NCBI GenBank assembly: GCA_017607445.1
Contig: JAEVHH010000002.1
Location: 3,277,501-3,341,500, forward strand
Source of the DNA: Histoplasma ohiense
Lineage: Eukaryota; Ascomycota; Eurotiomycetes; Onygenales; Ajellomycetaceae
Direction: 5' to 3'
DNA: 64,000 bases
A program made the position numbers and the translations under genes. The notes below the pieces were generated by a model. The model saw only the letters and a list, made by a program, of their open reading frames with translations. It ran no database searches and was not told where the DNA came from. This document shows, in pieces, positions 35,013-46,877 of this stretch. How positions within the stretch are numbered: position 1 is the stretch's first letter; each line of letters opens with the position of its first letter.

Positions 35013-36497
35013 CTTTGTTGATTAATTGATTGCTTTTTTGAGTCTGGGACTATTATTTCCTTTTATCAACGATTTCATGAATTAATTTAATTGGTGTTGG
35101 TGTTGGTGCGAAATAGGCTCATCGACGGAATGTCTTCCAGGTCTTCTCTGCGGATCCCACGACTCTGCCACAGAGTCTACCAATTGATACCGACGGATTC
35201 GACTACTCTTACTTCTCAGTGATGTATTTTGGCTCCGAGCGACAGGCCATGTTCATGCTGATGGACACTGGTGCATCCAACACCTGGCTGATCAGCTCCA
35301 ATTGCACCCTCCAACCCTGCAAAATGCATAACACGTTTGGCATCGAGGATTCCAATTCCCTTTCGGTCTCGGATATCCCCTTCACGGTTTCATATGGCTC
35401 CGGGACGGTATCTGGGGTCCTGGTCAATGATTCCGTTTCCTTTGGTGGCTTCGATCTGCCACATCTTGGTTTTGGTTCTGTGTTGGATATGTCTGACGAG
35501 TTCAAGAATTATCCCATGGACGGGATTTTGGGTCTAGGCCGAGCACCGGCGTATAAAGTCAAAGTGCCGACGGTTATGCAAGAGCTAAAGAAGGCCGGAT
35601 TGCTGGAGAAAAATATTGTCGGTGTCAATCTACAACGGCACCGGGATGGAGCCAAGGATGGCCAGATTGTCTTCGGAAACGTCGACCCGACTAAATTTAC
35701 TGGCGATATTTCGTACACCAAAACCATCCCCGCTGTCGACCATTGGGAGATTCCCGTGGATGATATGTTCGTCGGCGGCAAGCCGTTGAATTTCCAAGGC
35801 AAAAATGGCATCTTTGACACAGGCACCTCCTTCGTCCTCATGCCCCTCGCCGACACGCAACGCATCCACGATGCAATCCCCAAAGCCGTGAAGAGCGCCA
35901 CATGGGAAGCAAATTGGGATCTCCCCTGTTCGACAACGACGAAAATCGAACTTGTTGTCTCCGGGGTGAAGTATAATATATCTCCAAAGGATTACGTCGG
36001 CGATACCACCACCACAGACGGCATGTGCCGCTCGAAGATCGTCGGCCACCAGCCATTCGAAGACAATGAGTGGCTGCTGGGCGCCACGTTTCTTAAGAAC
36101 GTGTACGCTGTCTTCGATTTCGATGAAGATCGGATTGGATTGGCGATGCGGGCGGCTGAAGATGGCTCTTCCGATTCTTCCTCACCCACTCAACGTACGT
36201 CCATGATCAGTTGAAACCCTCTTTTCCCCTATATCTATCTCTATCTCTATATATTATAGTATACATATACTCATCTAAATTTTATTCCCTGCAGAACCCC
36301 CCACATCCTCAGGCTCTCCACCCGTTTCCCCCGTCGGGCCCCCAAGCGATTCAAAAACAAAAGCCGCCGGAGCCTCTCCAAACTCCCCCGGCTCATCAGA
36401 TGGAGCGCAAGCCATAAACATTTCGTCCGTCGTCCCATTGTTGTGGTTTTTGCTTGGCTCTCTCCTTTTACTATCATCGACTTTGTCCCCTTGGTAA
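34685..36497 (+). CDS. GPI-anchored pepsin-like aspartyl protease (yapsin/CtsD type)
   Basis: Three exons (34685-34966, 35117-36194, 36295-36497) encode 520 residues. The signal peptide is about residues 1-28 (PPPLLLLLLVLSTDVVSA), and a propeptide of about 80 residues with a KLDIINVRRN/AHRRN basic site follows. The pepsin fold has both catalytic Asp motifs: MDTGASNTW (Asp144) and FDTGTSFVL (Asp328). It also has the flap region VSYGSGTVSG and Cys pairs at SNCTLQPC and LPCSTT..GMC. The C-terminus is a Ser/Pro/Gly-rich stalk followed by VVPLLWFLLGSLLLLSS, a GPI-attachment signal. The third exon supplies the whole stalk and anchor, so a splicing change there would give a secreted form. Intron 1 carries a 31 nt T run. 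Confidence 0.92.
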
Positions 36498-37859
36498 ATT
36501 TCCCCTCGTCTTTCCTTCCTTTTTCTTCCTCTCGAAAGAATGCATCACCGTCTTTCTTCGTTATGTCCGATCCTCCTTTGTTTTGTCTTGTTTTCCTTGA
36601 TACAGGAAAGAGGAAGAAAGAAAGAAGACGATAGAGGAGGAATGAAACCAGGCACTCTCCCTCTACTAGAAAATCGTCTTCATCAGCCATTAGCGTCGGC
36701 CATGTATCCATCCATCCCTCCACATCGTCAATACTTCGTGTATCCTCCCCTCTCCTTCTCCTTTTGTTCCCCCCTGGAAAAGCACTACTATGCTCGCATC
36801 AACGTGTTTCTTCTCCCAATTCCTTTACTAGAAGATCAACAATCTATCCGCCTCCCAGTTACATTCCTTACACTAATATCCGCGATTTGATTGATATTAA
36901 ATTTGCATACCCTGTGTGTCTCTTGTTTCTTCTGTTTGACTGGGTTGTCTCGCTATCCTCTCTTCCGATACCACCGGCTCATATTATCGTCCCTCGGGTT
37001 TTTTTTTTTTTTTTTTTAAATTTTTTTTTTTTAAATTTTTCCTCCAAGACAATGAAAACACTTGTCCTGTACATACGTTAAAACACACATATATATATTT
37101 ACTAGTATGTATATACACTGTTCTTCTGCAGTATGTTATAATATCTACTCAGCAAACTACTAGTACTCAAACAGTGGTTCTTATTACAACAACCTACTTG
37201 ATTTTTAAAACGCTGATTCACTGGGGGGTGAAAACACGATCAATTCATCCCTCTTGGTATTTTGATTTTATTCAGTATTAGGGTCAGTATTTATATATAG
37301 TAGTATTCATACCGCTATGCGCTGAAAACCCTCAAAGTGAATCCCCCACTCAAACAAAAATTCGCATTGCAAGGAATTAACTTCTTTGTATATTAAAAAA
37401 AATGACAATAGAGGTAGAGGTTCCTTGTGGGGAGAGCTTCCTTTATTAAGCGCGGATCAGCGGCTATTATTTCCTTGGCGGGCGGGTAACTTAAAACATG
37501 CGCCCAGCCCAAGCGCCAAATCAAACTTCGCCGTTATCGGGTTCGAATAAGAACGACGGGAGGATAGGATCTGGGATGTCTGAATAGTAGCAGTAGTACT
37601 ATATAGTCCGGATGCTAGTACATTACTTATTCATTCGTTACTACTAGCTTTGCTGTCAAGACTAGCAAGCACTAGTATCGATTGAAACGAAGAAGAAATC
37701 CCAACTCGTTTCATTCGCTCGTTGATCTCAATCTTCAACCTATTCGTCGATTCACTCATTCACACGTCACACGTTCATAAATCACATCCGCGCAAAGAAG
37801 CGGACGGTCCGTCATTGCGGAAAAGAAGGGAAGAAATATATATATATATATACAGGACC
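36498..37859. other. Intergenic region, protease 3' side and thioesterase 5' side
   Basis: This 1.36 kb region is AT-rich in its second half. It has T runs at 36999-37017 and 37021-37032, many CTAGTA/TAGTA motifs (37099-37680) and an (AT)n at 37837-37850 immediately before the thioesterase start codon. No gene is visible. Confidence 0.5.
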
Positions 37860-38505
37860 ATGTTAACAACTTCTTTCCACTACCGTCGCGGCCTTCTGCT
37901 GCGCCTTTACACAGCTTCCACTCCCATTCCCATTCCCATTCCTTCGGCTTCTGCTTCTGCTTCTGCTTCTGCTTTCTCTTCTCTTCTCTCTTACTCTCTC
38001 TCTACCCCCTCTCCTTCTCCTTCACGTTTGCGGCACAAATGCACCCAGGCGCAATCGCAACTGCAATTCGCACAAGCAGGAGCAGGAGCGAGAGCAGGGG
38101 GAGTTGCTGCCGCCGCAAACGCCATTAAAGCGCCTTCGACAACATCGTCGTGGCACGGAATGGCGCAGAGCCGGCAGTTGCATCTGACGCCGGCTTGTCA
38201 CACGTTTCGGCCCGTGTGGACTGAGCGCCGCGTTAAGATGCCATGGGTTGAGGCGTTGGAGTTGGAGAAGGAGAGGGAAGGGGTGAGGGTAAGGGAGACG
38301 GCGGAGGCGGGGGCGGAGGCGGGAGTGGAGAGGAGAGGGGCCTCGTCTCTTCCGAAAGTGGATTTGCAGCCAAGGAAGATGGGGGATAGTTATTATCGGG
38401 GTGTAAGTATCTTTGTTTTGGTTTGGTTTGTTTTGTGCTCCCTCTCTGTTAACATATTTTGATGATGTGTTTGATCGACGGGTGCGATTTGGAGAGGGTT
38501 GGAAA

Positions 38506-38538
<33 letters not shown>

Positions 38539-40354
38539 CTTTCTTTCTTTTTTGAGATAGGATTATTGGGGCAGATCTAACTCCTTTCTTTCCCTTTTTC
38601 TTGGTCTCTGGTTTAGATACTTCCACTTGCCCAAGACCCATGGTTATTAGATACATATCTGAATGCCTCAGGGCATATCCGGTAAGTCGTTTTCTCTCCC
38701 CCTCCCCATCCGGCTCCCCCCCTTCTCTCCTCTCTCGGCCCGAAAAAGAACATTCTACTACACAGCACATCCTTTAATCACATATACCTAATAACCACCA
38801 GCCTAGGCTCCCTGCTCATGGACCTAGACGCGCTAGCCGGCGTTGTCGCATACGCCCACACAGGCGACTCAGTCATGACTGTCACCGCCGCAGTGGACCG
38901 CATCACCATCGAGCACACGCTCAAGGAGATCTGCGACCTGGAACTCAGCGGACAGGTCACATATGCAACCGGCCGTTCGAGCATGGAGATTTCGCTGCAG
39001 GTTGCAAAGGCGCCGGTGAAAGGGCAGCCTGTTAAGGAGGAGGATGTGTTGATTACATGTGCGTTTACGATGGTTTCGTTGGATCCTGTGACCAAGACGT
39101 AGGTGGACTTTATCTTTCTTTTCTTTTCTTTCTTTTCTCTCTTTTTTTTCCCTGAGGGGCCTTTCCTTCCTATTTCTCCTTTTTAATTATCTCACTCTTT
39201 TTGAACTTTCGGATTTGTGGAGCGGGGTTGGACGAAATGGTGTATATTTTGCTCTCTACTCGCTCCTCCATATGCCTGCGTGCAAGCGTGTTAGTCATTG
39301 CGTTCGCCGTGTGTATTATTTAAGGTAGTATGGGTACAATGCTTGTAGCAATTTTCAGATTTAATGGACTAACTCATTTCTATGTTTATAACCCTTTTTA
39401 TATAATCTAGGCCGGTAGCCGTTGCACCACTCCTTGTGGAGACGGATGAGGAACGGAGGCTGTTCGAGCTTGGGGAGAAGAATTACAAGGCCAAAAAGCA
39501 GTTGAGGACCAGGAGTTTGCTTCAGCAGACACCGAACGATGAGGAGAGCGATCTTATCCATGCTATGTGGACGAAGGAGATGGCTTATCTAAGTATGTGT
39601 CGACATTATGTACAGCACCTCATAACACAAACCGGGGTTTGTTGGGGGGAGGTCCTCGATACGAAGGACAGCAAGAATGAAATCAAGTCACGTCCTCCAA
39701 AGTTCGCTAATTTAGCAAATATCTAACTTACTGCTCACACCAACAGATCCGCAAAATCCTCTCGCCCGCCCTAAAAACCTCATGCACATGAAAGAAACAA
39801 TCCTCAAATCTGCCCAGATCATGCAACCGCAGTACCGCAACAGGCACAACTTCATGATCTTCGGCGGCTACCTGCTGAAGCAAACATTCGAACTAGCCTT
39901 CTGCTGTGCGGCATCCTTTTCAAATTCAAGACCGACTTTCCTCTCCCTCGACCCTAGCACCTTTGACAACCCCGTCCCAGTAGGCTCGGTCTTGTACCTC
40001 AAAGCGACGGTGTCATATACTGATCCTCCAATCACCTCCACGGACTCCGGCGCTGCTGGCAATGACAATGACAACAGCGTTGGCGGTGGCGGTGGCACGC
40101 GCAAATTCACAAAAGTCCAGGTCCGCGTTGACTCGAAGGTGCGCGATGCAGAGCACACAACTAAGAAACCTACTGGGGTGTTCCATTATACGTTCCTGGT
40201 TGAGAAGGATGTGCAGGTTATGCCGCAGTCGTATAGCGATTTTATGATTTGGGTTGATGCGAAGAGGAGGGCGCAGAATACGAATAAGAGCCTGCTGTCA
40301 GGGATTATGGAGAAGGATTCGTTAGATGGGATTCAAGAGGGCGTGACGGAGTGA
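37860..40354 (+). CDS. Mitochondrial acyl-CoA thioesterase, double hotdog (ACOT9-like)
   Basis: Five exons (37860-38402, 38617-38681, 38802-39098, 39411-39592, 39747-40354) encode 564 residues. The start is the ATG at 37860. The N-terminus is Arg/Ser-rich and reads as a mitochondrial presequence, followed by low-complexity SASASA and Pro/Ser runs. The first hotdog domain includes SGHIRLGSLLMDLDALAGVVAYAH, ITIEHTLKEICDLELSGQVTYATGRSSMEIS. The second includes MQPQYRNRHNFMIFGGYLLKQTFELAFCCAASF. The two-domain order and the NxHNxMFGG-like motif match ACOT9/10-type enzymes that hydrolyse acyl-CoA to free acid and CoA. Introns are longer (120-312 bp) than in neighbouring genes. The Ser/Thr/Asp/Gly-rich insert near residues 445-470 is unusual. 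Confidence 0.88.
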
Positions 40355-41161
40355 GCAAGATGTCTCTACTTTTCAGGAGCCAGGTTTGGGTTAGAAAAAC
40401 CAATTATACATAAATTTTTTGCTTTCTCTCAATGCATCTTAGTGAGAGTCTCCTTTATCCGGTTGATGTCGTCATCGCGAAATATACAGCCGAATCATCC
40501 ATCGGTCTTCGGAGGCTCCTGTGTGTTGGGCAGTCCTACTATGGTCAGTTACGGTGACTCCCGTCCAGTCATGGAATCGTCCATAGCACGAGCAAGATGT
40601 ATGTTGGTTGCCAGGATATTGGCTCAATACTAGCGCCCAAGGGAGAAGAAGATGGTTGGTTCGTTTTTGAATAGCCCAGCTATGTTTTGGTCGTGTGAGG
40701 GTTATGAGCTTTCTGCAGACAGGAGGTGTCTATATACATATCCGTTGAAATAGTGTAATTGTATGTTATGGTGATCGTGGTTATAGATTAGCCGGGAGAC
40801 TTCAGGCTCAACTTAGCCTTGTTGGTCTTGGCAGATGGTCAGGTCATGTGACCTTCACTAGCGTCGGGGTAGTTGACGTGTAACCTGCCAGGATCCACCC
40901 TCGGCCCCCCGGCATCACCAACCTTACTTTCGGGATGTCACATGGTTTGGTGGATCAAACCTTGGAACCCTCTCCCAATTCCACGACTTCCATTGTCACA
41001 GCTACAGAAGACAGTCACGGGCTTCGCATCAGGGAGCCTAGTCTCATGGTAGAGTAGTTATCATTATCGTGCTCGACATCGTCCGCGCAGCATATCATAT
41101 TTTTATTTGTTCGCTTGTCGTGGAAAGTGTGTTTAGAACCTCAGAGCCACCACTGGCAGGC
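40355..41161. other. Intergenic region between thioesterase gene and VFA1
   Basis: Both flanking genes are on the plus strand. No domain-bearing frame is visible. The last 300 bp before VFA1 contain CATGTGACC at about 40855 and are probably its promoter. Confidence 0.45.
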
Positions 41162-42021
41162 ATGGCGCTCCCTAACATTTGGCACCATCGTAAAGTGGCA
41201 GAGACAGCAGCACGATCATGCGATATATGCTACAAACCATCTTCTAGTGTATTGGTTACTCCAGACAAACGGGTGAGCATTGCAAAACACCAATTATTAT
41301 TATGCACTGACTGGGTGAGCTTTGCTAAATTCTTTACTTTGCTTTGCCATGGTTTGGCGGTGCGGGACTTACAGGACTTTTTCTATGTTTGCCCTATACA
41401 TCTAAAGGACCGTGGGTTTTGTTCGCCGATTATAGACGAGGAGGAGATTGCGGCGAAGAAAAGAAAAGAGAAAATGGACAAGGAAATCGAAAGAGTGAAG
41501 CAAGAATATGAGGAGAAAATGAAAAGAAAGATGCGAAAGAGCAAGGATGCGAAAGACGGCGATGATAAAAGGGATAAAAAGAAAGATGCAGGGGAAGGGG
41601 AGGATGAGAAGGCGGAAAAAGAGAAGGATGATAAAGTGAGCTCGCGCCACGCGTTTCTTGTCCTGTTGTTTCACAAGGGGAACTCCGCGCTTGAACGCCG
41701 TCCTTCATGCCTCTGGGAATGTTGTGTGCGTATATTTACTGAGTGGCTCAGATCAAATCTATCCAGAATAGCGCGGCCGAGACACGCACAGACGAAGGGC
41801 CCCGCATATTCTCACTCCACAAGTATGCTTTTCCATGGTGAACCTTCAACATTTTTTTCTCTTCTTTTCCCTCACATCGTGTTCGAAATAACTAATGGAG
41901 CCATAGGAATTTCTACCAGATGCGTATTGACCGTATGCGCAACATGGAGATAGCGAAACGCAATCGCGAACGTTTGAAAAATCCCAACCTTTTCCCTTCA
42001 ACCCCGAAAACGGATTTGTGA
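41162..42021 (+). CDS. VFA1: VPS4-associated protein 1
   Basis: Four exons (41162-41272, 41375-41635, 41752-41822, 41907-42021) encode 185 residues. The N-terminus NIWHHRKVAETAARSCDICYKPSSSVLVTPDKR/DFFYVCPIHLKDRGFC has paired Cys motifs (CDIC and C-x-x-H) that look zinc-binding. The middle third is a Lys/Glu-rich coiled coil (KEKMDKEIERVKQEYEEKMK). The end FYQMRIDRMRNMEIAKRNRERLKNPNLFPSTPKTDL matches the conserved Vfa1 tail. In yeast Vfa1 binds the MIT domain of the AAA ATPase Vps4 and modulates ESCRT-III disassembly at endosomes. Two in-frame ATGs further upstream in the long frame are outside the conserved start. Confidence 0.87.
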
Positions 42022-44646
42022 ATTAGCCCAACCGGACCTGCATTTTGGCTTCCTGTCCTTTGGATGACGAGACAAGTGGAGCCACGTTATAACTTTGCAG
42101 AATACGAGTAATGCGCAGCTGTTTGGGGAGCTAGTCAATACATATAAAGAAAACTATCTACGGTCGCCATTCAATGACTCCTTCCGCCGACTCCGCCAGT
42201 CCTTTTTATGGCATTTTCAAGCGACTGGCAGCAGGTTTTCAGCGCTAAAAGAGTGGTGGCGAAACGGAAGTTTCTATTACAAGACTATAGTGGGTGTTTT
42301 GCTACGGGAGTGAGTAGGTGTACAGTACTTTCTACGAGCTTTTGAACAGAACATACTTTATTTAACTCTTCTAGAAAGCCGAGGAAGCGTCATACCAAGA
42401 GATTAACATCGGTGTTTGGAAGATCGATAATCATTAGATAAACATGGGGCGAGAATGAGCTTCCCTGGTTACTCCCATGCTGGGTAGCTACGTACACACG
42501 CATCGCAGGGTGGCTTGGACTGGCTCCTAGAAGGATGCTCCTGCGCTTTTTCGTTGTATAAACCCTAGGTAAGCGCTAAACGGAAGATTTGGGCCGTCAA
42601 ATCGACAGGAAAGACGCCGAAGGAGTGGGGTGGATGGGTTGCAACAAGGATGAGGTCGATCGTGGTTCGTTGAGCTTGAAAAGTTGTGTATGTCACCGCT
42701 TACCCAATACCTGACCGAGATCTCATCAGCCTAACAGTTTTACGAAAAATACATTACGGACGGCGTCTTAGTAGCAAATATAACACTCTGGCAGTTAGAA
42801 GTGCAAGACCGTCGTTGGTCATCGAAAAGCAAACGAGATGTTTTTGGGTTTACAAGTTCAGGACTTCCCGGGTCCATTACGACAAGTCACATAAGTTTGA
42901 GAATGGAGAACACATGAAACATTCGTATACTTATGCACATGGCGTATCGTGACCAAATAACAAAACCCGCCGAAATACATACCAATGCGATGGCGGTAAG
43001 CAAGCTCTGATGGAAAACTGTGCTGGGACCAACAGCCAATCAATGATACGAAATTTCCTCTTTGAACGACTGTACTTTATAGTATATACTACCAAACGCT
43101 TTCCTCATTCCACTCCGCCCCATTACTTCATTACTATCGCTGGCCATTCGACATCCGAATGCAAAGTGTCTGAACGATTTTCCATATCGGTCAGGAGTTT
43201 ACGATGACTTATTCTATAAAACAAACGCGGAGACGAACTCCTGCTCGTTTATTGCTGTATTGCCTGGTAACGAGACAGCATGACATCCGGCCCACCATGC
43301 TGGCCTGTCCAAGTTCGAGGAGGTGATTTTCACTCCTTATGTGTGTTTCAGCTGTTGGTAAATCTCTTGAGCAGATTTTACAAACCCATTTTCGTCATAT
43401 ATTATCGTCATGATGTCAACCTGTTGCCGTATATCGATAGCGAATCTACATATTCTCAATAAGCATTGTTTCACATATCTTGTTTTGGATATGAAAGGGG
43501 GAGTGGATGGCCATCGGTCACTATACACTGCTCGAAGCATACTCTAAACGATACACGCTTAGTACGGCGGATATTGGAATAATACATGGTATGATACTCA
43601 GGACGTATTATTACTTGTACTCTGAACGATCTGTACATGGTTTTTCATCATTACTAGTCACTTCCGAACAGGAGAAAACCGCCTTCTGTCCTGGGCCCTC
43701 TCCATATTCAGCTGGGTCGCGCTAATCAGTTCAGGGCAGTTGCGAACCTTGCCAAGATTTCATCCATATGTTCCCTTCGCGTTGCGGTGCCTTTTGGTAC
43801 TTTCAGCTTGTTACGTGAAGGCAGGTTACATGTGGGTAGCATTTATTCCAGAAAACTCTGACCCAAGGGTTACGAGACTCCCTCAATCTTGATATCTCCG
43901 AACAACTGCAGACTCTTGCAGGAGGAAATTTCAATCTGACGGTAACTTCTCTCTATCTGGAGCTTACACGGGCAAACGTTCAGTGGATATCAATATTCTT
44001 TCCGCTTTCCTGAACCTAATCTTTAGGGTATGATTTGGTGGTTAACCCATGGAAACGCCCCAAAGAAAAGTTCATAAAGAACTTCTCAGAAGGATTTTTA
44101 TTCCCGACTGGCGCCTAGTTTATCGACGTAATAACCTGTTCCCTCTATTTCCCCCTTTTTACGTATTTGACTTGCCTACAACAATAAATACACATGGTTT
44201 GCATCCAAGGTTCGAAACTTGAGAACCCTTCAGGTTGTTCTCTGTCAAAAGGGTCAGAGGTGAAAGGGGAGAGGTGACACTTCTCCGTCCTTAAGAAACG
44301 GGCGAGCCGAAGGAGAAGCACAAATGGACGGTATAAGAATGCAGATATATATTGTATGTTAAAATCATAGGAAATGGATACCCCAATTGGACATCGGTGG
44401 ATGTTTGATAAGGCTGGCACGCAGGCACTACTCCAACAATGTGGTGAAACACTATTCAAAACGAATGCACCACTTGTACAGTACATGGATATGGATATAT
44501 GACTACAAAAGCAATTGACATAATGTCGAAGTATTTTGATCGATATTCCATGGCAAGTCGGAACGCACCGACAGAAGAAGCCAGTGTTGACATTAATATA
44601 TTAAGAATCAGAGGTCCTACTCAAAAGTTTTACTCAGGAGTTTTGC
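42022..44646. other. Gene-free convergent region, 2.6 kb
   Basis: VFA1 (+) and the Nudix gene (-) converge across this stretch. Frames at 42095-42313, 42686-42952, 43010-43207, 43507-43725 and 44145-44486 show no domain, no consistent splice partners and no codon-like regularity. The sequence is not low complexity, so it may hold decayed sequence or non-coding RNA, but nothing specific was recognised. Confidence 0.45.
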
Positions 44647-45201
44647 TCAGGAAATTGGAGCCTTAAACGCCTCAGCGCCATTCTCGAGCCCACCTTTCTT
44701 GTCCTTCAGATTACGAACAGCTTCAATCGCCCTTGCAACGACCTGCTGATCGTCGGCACGTACCAACTTAGCCGCGGCCTCGTCGAGAGACAGCCAATGG
44801 GGCTCGAAATCCTCCCATTCCTCCTGTGTTCCTACCGCTGGCGACTCCGTGGAATTGGATTCAGCTAGATACCAGAAGATAATCCGGTGCGGGCCCCAGC
44901 TCCTGTGTTGCTGGACGGCTAGTGGCTCCTTGTGGGCTTGCGAGACGTCGTAATCTGGAGCAAGTGTCACAAGGTTGTGGGGTAAGATGCGACATTTGTA
45001 ACCAGATTCCTCGAACGTCTCACGGACCGCAGCATCTTCTAGACTCTCGCCAACATTTTTGCGGCCCTTGGGGAGATGGTATTGACGCCTTATGCGACAA
45101 TAGAGGAGGAGGACAAGATCCTTCGTGAGATCGATGCACACTGTTCCACATCCGATGACGAATCCATCAGAGAAATGGAGAGATAAGAATTCGCCAGGCA
45201 T
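44647..45201 (-). CDS. Nudix hydrolase
   Basis: A single exon of 184 residues. The Nudix box is complete: Gly46-x5-Glu52-x7-Arg60-Glu61-x-x-Glu64-Glu65-x-Gly67 in GRKNVGESLEDAAVRETFEE. It is preceded by RRQYHLPKG, the usual beta strand before the box. A loop of about 30 residues (SNSTESPAVGTQEEWEDFEP) sits between the catalytic box and the C-terminal helix. The family hydrolyses nucleoside diphosphates linked to another moiety; the substrate (diadenosine or diphosphoinositol polyphosphates are common for fungal proteins like this) cannot be told from sequence. It is notable that the window also carries a Siw14-type inositol pyrophosphatase, but the two genes lie 21 kb apart. Confidence 0.88.
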   Translation of the reverse strand: MPGEFLSLHFSDGFVIGCGTVCIDLTKDLVLLLYCRIRRQYHLPKGRKNVGESLEDAAVRETFEESGYKCRILPHNLVTLAPDYDVSQAHKEPLAVQQHRSWGPHRIIFWYLAESNSTESPAVGTQEEWEDFEPHWLSLDEAAAKLVRADDQQVVARAIEAVRNLKDKKGGLENGAEAFKAPIS

Positions 45202-46709
45202 ATCGTTGTTCTGATTTCCCGCTAGTAGGAATAAGCTGATAAGAATTGTGGGAAATGTAATTCTCTTCTTTTCAAATAAGGGTGAGTTATCTGGTGCTTA
45301 GCGCAGGGTGGATCGATATATAGGAATGCTCCCCCGCATGCCCCTGGATAAAAAACAAAGGATTTATTTTTGATCTCTTCACAAGCAGAATAATAATGAG
45401 TTCTGATAGCAGTATCAAATTCTGTTGTTTTACCAGATGACTTATGGCGGAGATGTTGAAGCCTGCAGCTGATCATTGAAACTTGAAGCCAAAAACGCCA
45501 CAAATGGAACGCAGCGTCTAGCTTAAATGAGCAAGCTCATTGTTGCCCAGATTGATCGTTTCCTGGTGCTGGCTCACAAGGCTGAAGGATATCTCGTGTA
45601 TGCAACTGATGAGGAGGCTGCAGAACTGATTGATGCATCGTATTTTCCATCCTGCTGACATTTCTGCAGCTGCAGACGGAAATGAAAGATGATCCACTTC
45701 TCTGAATTCCCCCTCTTTTTCCTTTTTCCCTTTTCCCATCCATCTTCTTCTTTTACTTTCAAACATCCTTTGAAATATTAATTGCGACGATCAACGATTC
45801 ACCTCTGGCGATTCTGACTTGTACCGTCTATTCCCACCCCTAATAATATGATATTTGGCAGAAATAATGGCGAGGAGCCACGGCAATGGCAATCTCCATT
45901 CGGACGGGCTTGGTTCAGGGTGGCGTTGCTTCTTTCAGTACACTTTCCATACAAGGATTCGAAATTCTCGAGGAATACGGAGTAATGCTCGAGGGAATGT
46001 TACGATTAAGCTGTGCAGTGTGGGCGGACCAAAGGCTGATCCTGGCGCTGACATTATGGCACTAACAAGGGATCCTACCACTAGGGGGAAGTAGGGGGAA
46101 GACACGCCGGGGGTCTGAGCAGGCATGAGAGATTATCATTTGAAACACCCAAGAAAGGAGAGCTGCCTAAGATATTAATTATTGCAACTTTCAAAACACA
46201 GCTTCTGACGACATTCCTGTCACTGAGCCTATCCTAGAAAAGCCAATGCGTTAGTCCACAACGTTTCTACGGACTCTTTTCTTTTCTCCGAATACAGGCT
46301 CTCGGGATATATACTACCAGAAATGATCGGCACAGCTCCGACCCGTACTTCGAGACATCAGCTTTTATATGTGATGCTTCTATCTATCCAATCTTGTCTT
46401 GCGGCTATTATTTCAATATGTCATGACGCCAAGGATACTATGAATCGTGGCATGATTGTCTTACGTACGTACCTGGAACAACAGGTGTCATCGGTTTTTA
46501 TCACAGGGAACAAGAGAGATATGTACTGTAAGTACGTGTACAAGCTACAGGTCGACCAGTGACATCCACAGCCCAAAAAAAGAGGACCAAAGCAGGCAAA
46601 ACATCTGTCATGTTAGACCTGAGCTATCCGAAAGCGGAGATATCCGCCGCACGCCCCACGGGATCTTCGGAGACCGATCTCCAAAAAAAAAAAAAAAAAA
46701 AAAAAAAAA

Positions 46710-46751
<42 letters not shown>

Positions 46752-46877
46752 TTCTCTTGGGATGGATCAATAAAGGATATTGGTTGCCATTCAGCCTTTT
46801 CTCAGTGGTTTTGTTAAGGCATGCGACAAGAAGGGAGTTGCTGGTATTTCCTTGTTGAATACGAAGAAGAATAGATT
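45202..46877. other. Intergenic region between YVH1 and the Nudix gene
   Basis: Both neighbours are on the minus strand. Frames at 45518-45766 and 45855-46094 have no domain. A TACGGAGTA 9-mer lies at 45976-45984. A long interrupted A tract at 46683-46748 lies 130 bp from the YVH1 stop codon. Confidence 0.5.
46683..46748. repeat. Poly(A) tract, A27-C-A38
   Basis: Two A runs are separated by one C (46710). The tract follows directly after a short inverted repeat (GGAGAT at 46636-46641 and ATCTCC at 46677-46682). It reads as poly(T) downstream of YVH1, or as the tail of a plus-strand retroposed sequence. Confidence 0.85.

Noticed and set aside
42095..42313. 72-codon frame just after VFA1
   Set aside because: VFA1 already ends in its conserved tail at 42021, and this frame has no similarity I recognise. 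It is more likely 3' UTR or intergenic sequence.
44205..44225. GGTTCGAAAC box resembling a tRNA B box
   Set aside because: There is no matching A box upstream, no acceptor stem pairing and no T-stem of five base pairs. Similar near-matches at 37547 fail the same tests.
44145..44486. 113-codon minus-strand frame before the Nudix gene
   Set aside because: It is Cys/Ser-rich without domain pattern and the start is unsupported; treated as chance.
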